This document shows positions 6,062 through 6,631 of a stretch of DNA of 6,631 nucleotides, piece by piece. Position numbers and translations under genes: made by a program. Within the stretch, counting starts at the first letter, position 1. Each line of letters begins with the position of its first letter. Source of the DNA: Bacteroidota bacterium (GTDB taxonomy: Bacteria > Bacteroidota > Bacteroidia > Cytophagales > Cyclobacteriaceae); NCBI GenBank assembly GCA_027297025.1, contig JAPUIM010000334.1, positions 1-6,631 of the forward strand, given 5' to 3'. Below the pieces are notes generated by a model. That model did not search any database. It was not told where the DNA came from and saw only the letters and a program-made list of their open reading frames with translations.

Positions 6062-6631
6062 ATGCCAAAAAAAGAATTTAAAAGATATACGGTAACTGCA
6101 GCCTTGATCTATGCCAATGGCCCTATTCATATTGGTCATCTGGCAGGAAGTTATCTACCTGCCGATATTTATGTTCGCTATTTGAGATCAAACAATAAGG
6201 ATGTGGTATTTATTAGTGGAGCAGATGAGCATGGTATTCCTATCACCATGCAAGCCAGGAATGAAGGAATAACTCCTAAGAAAGTGGTGGATAAATATTA
6301 TCCCCAAATCAAAGAATCGTTTGAAAGGTTCGGTATTTCTTTTGATATCTACAGCAGAACCAGCAATCAGTCCCATCATGAAACCGCTGCCAATTTTTTC
6401 ACTAATCTGTATAATAAGGGGATTTTTACCGAAAAAGAAAGCGAACAATACTTTGATGAATCGACGGGTCAATTTTTAGCCGATAGATATATCGTAGGTA
6501 TCTGTCCTAATTGCAACTATGAGAATGCCTATGGAGATCAATGCGAAAGATGTGGCACCTCTTTAAGTCCGGAAGAGTTAGGGGACCCTCGATCTACTCT
6601 TTCCGGAAATAAACCTATAAAAAAATCCACC
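6062..6631 (+). CDS. metG: Methionyl-tRNA synthetase, N-terminal part (cut by the right edge)
   Basis: The 190 codons present are open to the last base of the window, so the gene continues beyond it. The enzyme charges tRNA-Met with methionine in the cytosol and is essential. The class I signature is HIGH at 23-26, within [18 protein letters not shown] (53-58) is the second conserved active-site segment. A zinc knuckle follows with Cys148, Cys151, Cys161 and Cys164 in the pattern CX2CX9CX2C, the same spacing as in E. coli MetRS. The KMSKS loop, anticodon-binding domain and any C-terminal tRNA-binding domain lie outside the window. Relatives usually have TAALPYANG near the start; here residue 16 is Ile (TAALIYANG). 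ATG 6062 gives the usual short lysine-rich leader before KRYTVTA. The out-of-frame ATG at 6049 yields only 10 codons. Full-length enzymes in this phylum are around 680 residues. Confidence 0.95.
   Translation, partial: MPKKEFKRYTVTAALIYANGPIHIGHLAGSYLPADIYVRYLRSNNKDVVFISGADEHGIPITMQARNEGITPKKVVDKYYPQIKESFERFGISFDIYSRTSNQSHHETAANFFTNLYNKGIFTEKESEQYFDESTGQFLADRYIVGICPNCNYENAYGDQCERCGTSLSPEELGDPRSTLSGNKPIKKST

Noticed and set aside
6188..6472. Minus-strand open frame of 94 codons
   Set aside because: It lies wholly within the metG reading frame, which has HIGH and zinc motifs on the plus strand.
1..6631. A defence, mobile or other novel multi-gene system
   Set aside because: No transposase, integrase, toxin-antitoxin pair, repeat array or tRNA-flanked insertion is visible, and the gene set is ordinary housekeeping and envelope functions.

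Overview
The window reads as an ordinary chromosomal stretch from a member of the Bacteroidota, probably a Cytophagales-type marine or soil bacterium. The grounds are these. Several start regions carry the Bacteroidota promoter signature (a -7 box of the form TAnnTTTG, often with a TTTG or TTG box about 17-21 nt upstream). None of the genes has a clear Shine-Dalgarno sequence. The base composition is AT-leaning, with very A/T-rich intergenic stretches. The protein sequences (MscS channel, MetRS and the lipoprotein) also look like this phylum. The genus assignment is a guess.

Layout from left to right: (1) bases 1-115 hold a possible C-terminal tail of a plus-strand gene cut by the window edge. 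(2) 180-1832, plus: a secreted-leader MscS-type mechanosensitive channel behind a textbook Bacteroidota promoter. (3) 1936-3075, plus: a PLP-dependent cystathionine gamma-synthase/gamma-lyase family enzyme, followed by a plausible intrinsic terminator. (4) 3227-3979, minus: an unrecognised three-TM protein with a cytosolic four-cysteine zinc-ribbon-like tail. (5) 4084-5040, minus: a lipoprotein with a long coiled coil and an OmpA/MotB-type peptidoglycan-binding domain. (6) 5132-5998, plus: a short-chain reductase closely resembling mitochondrial 2,4-dienoyl-CoA reductase. (7) 6062-6631, plus: the first 190 codons of methionyl-tRNA synthetase (metG), cut by the right edge.

The strand plan is two plus genes, two minus genes converging on them, and a divergent intergenic region (5041-5131) from which the lipoprotein and the reductase are read outward. 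I see no single pathway joining them. The channel and the OmpA-like lipoprotein are envelope functions; the others serve sulfur amino-acid metabolism, unsaturated acyl-CoA metabolism and translation. I found no mobile element, CRISPR array, tRNA or rRNA, and no evidence of a new multi-gene system. The points most worth a second look are the uncharacterised membrane/zinc-ribbon protein with its very A/T-rich palindromic leader, the displaced catalytic tyrosine of the reductase, and a promoter box that overlaps the stop codon of the lipoprotein gene.
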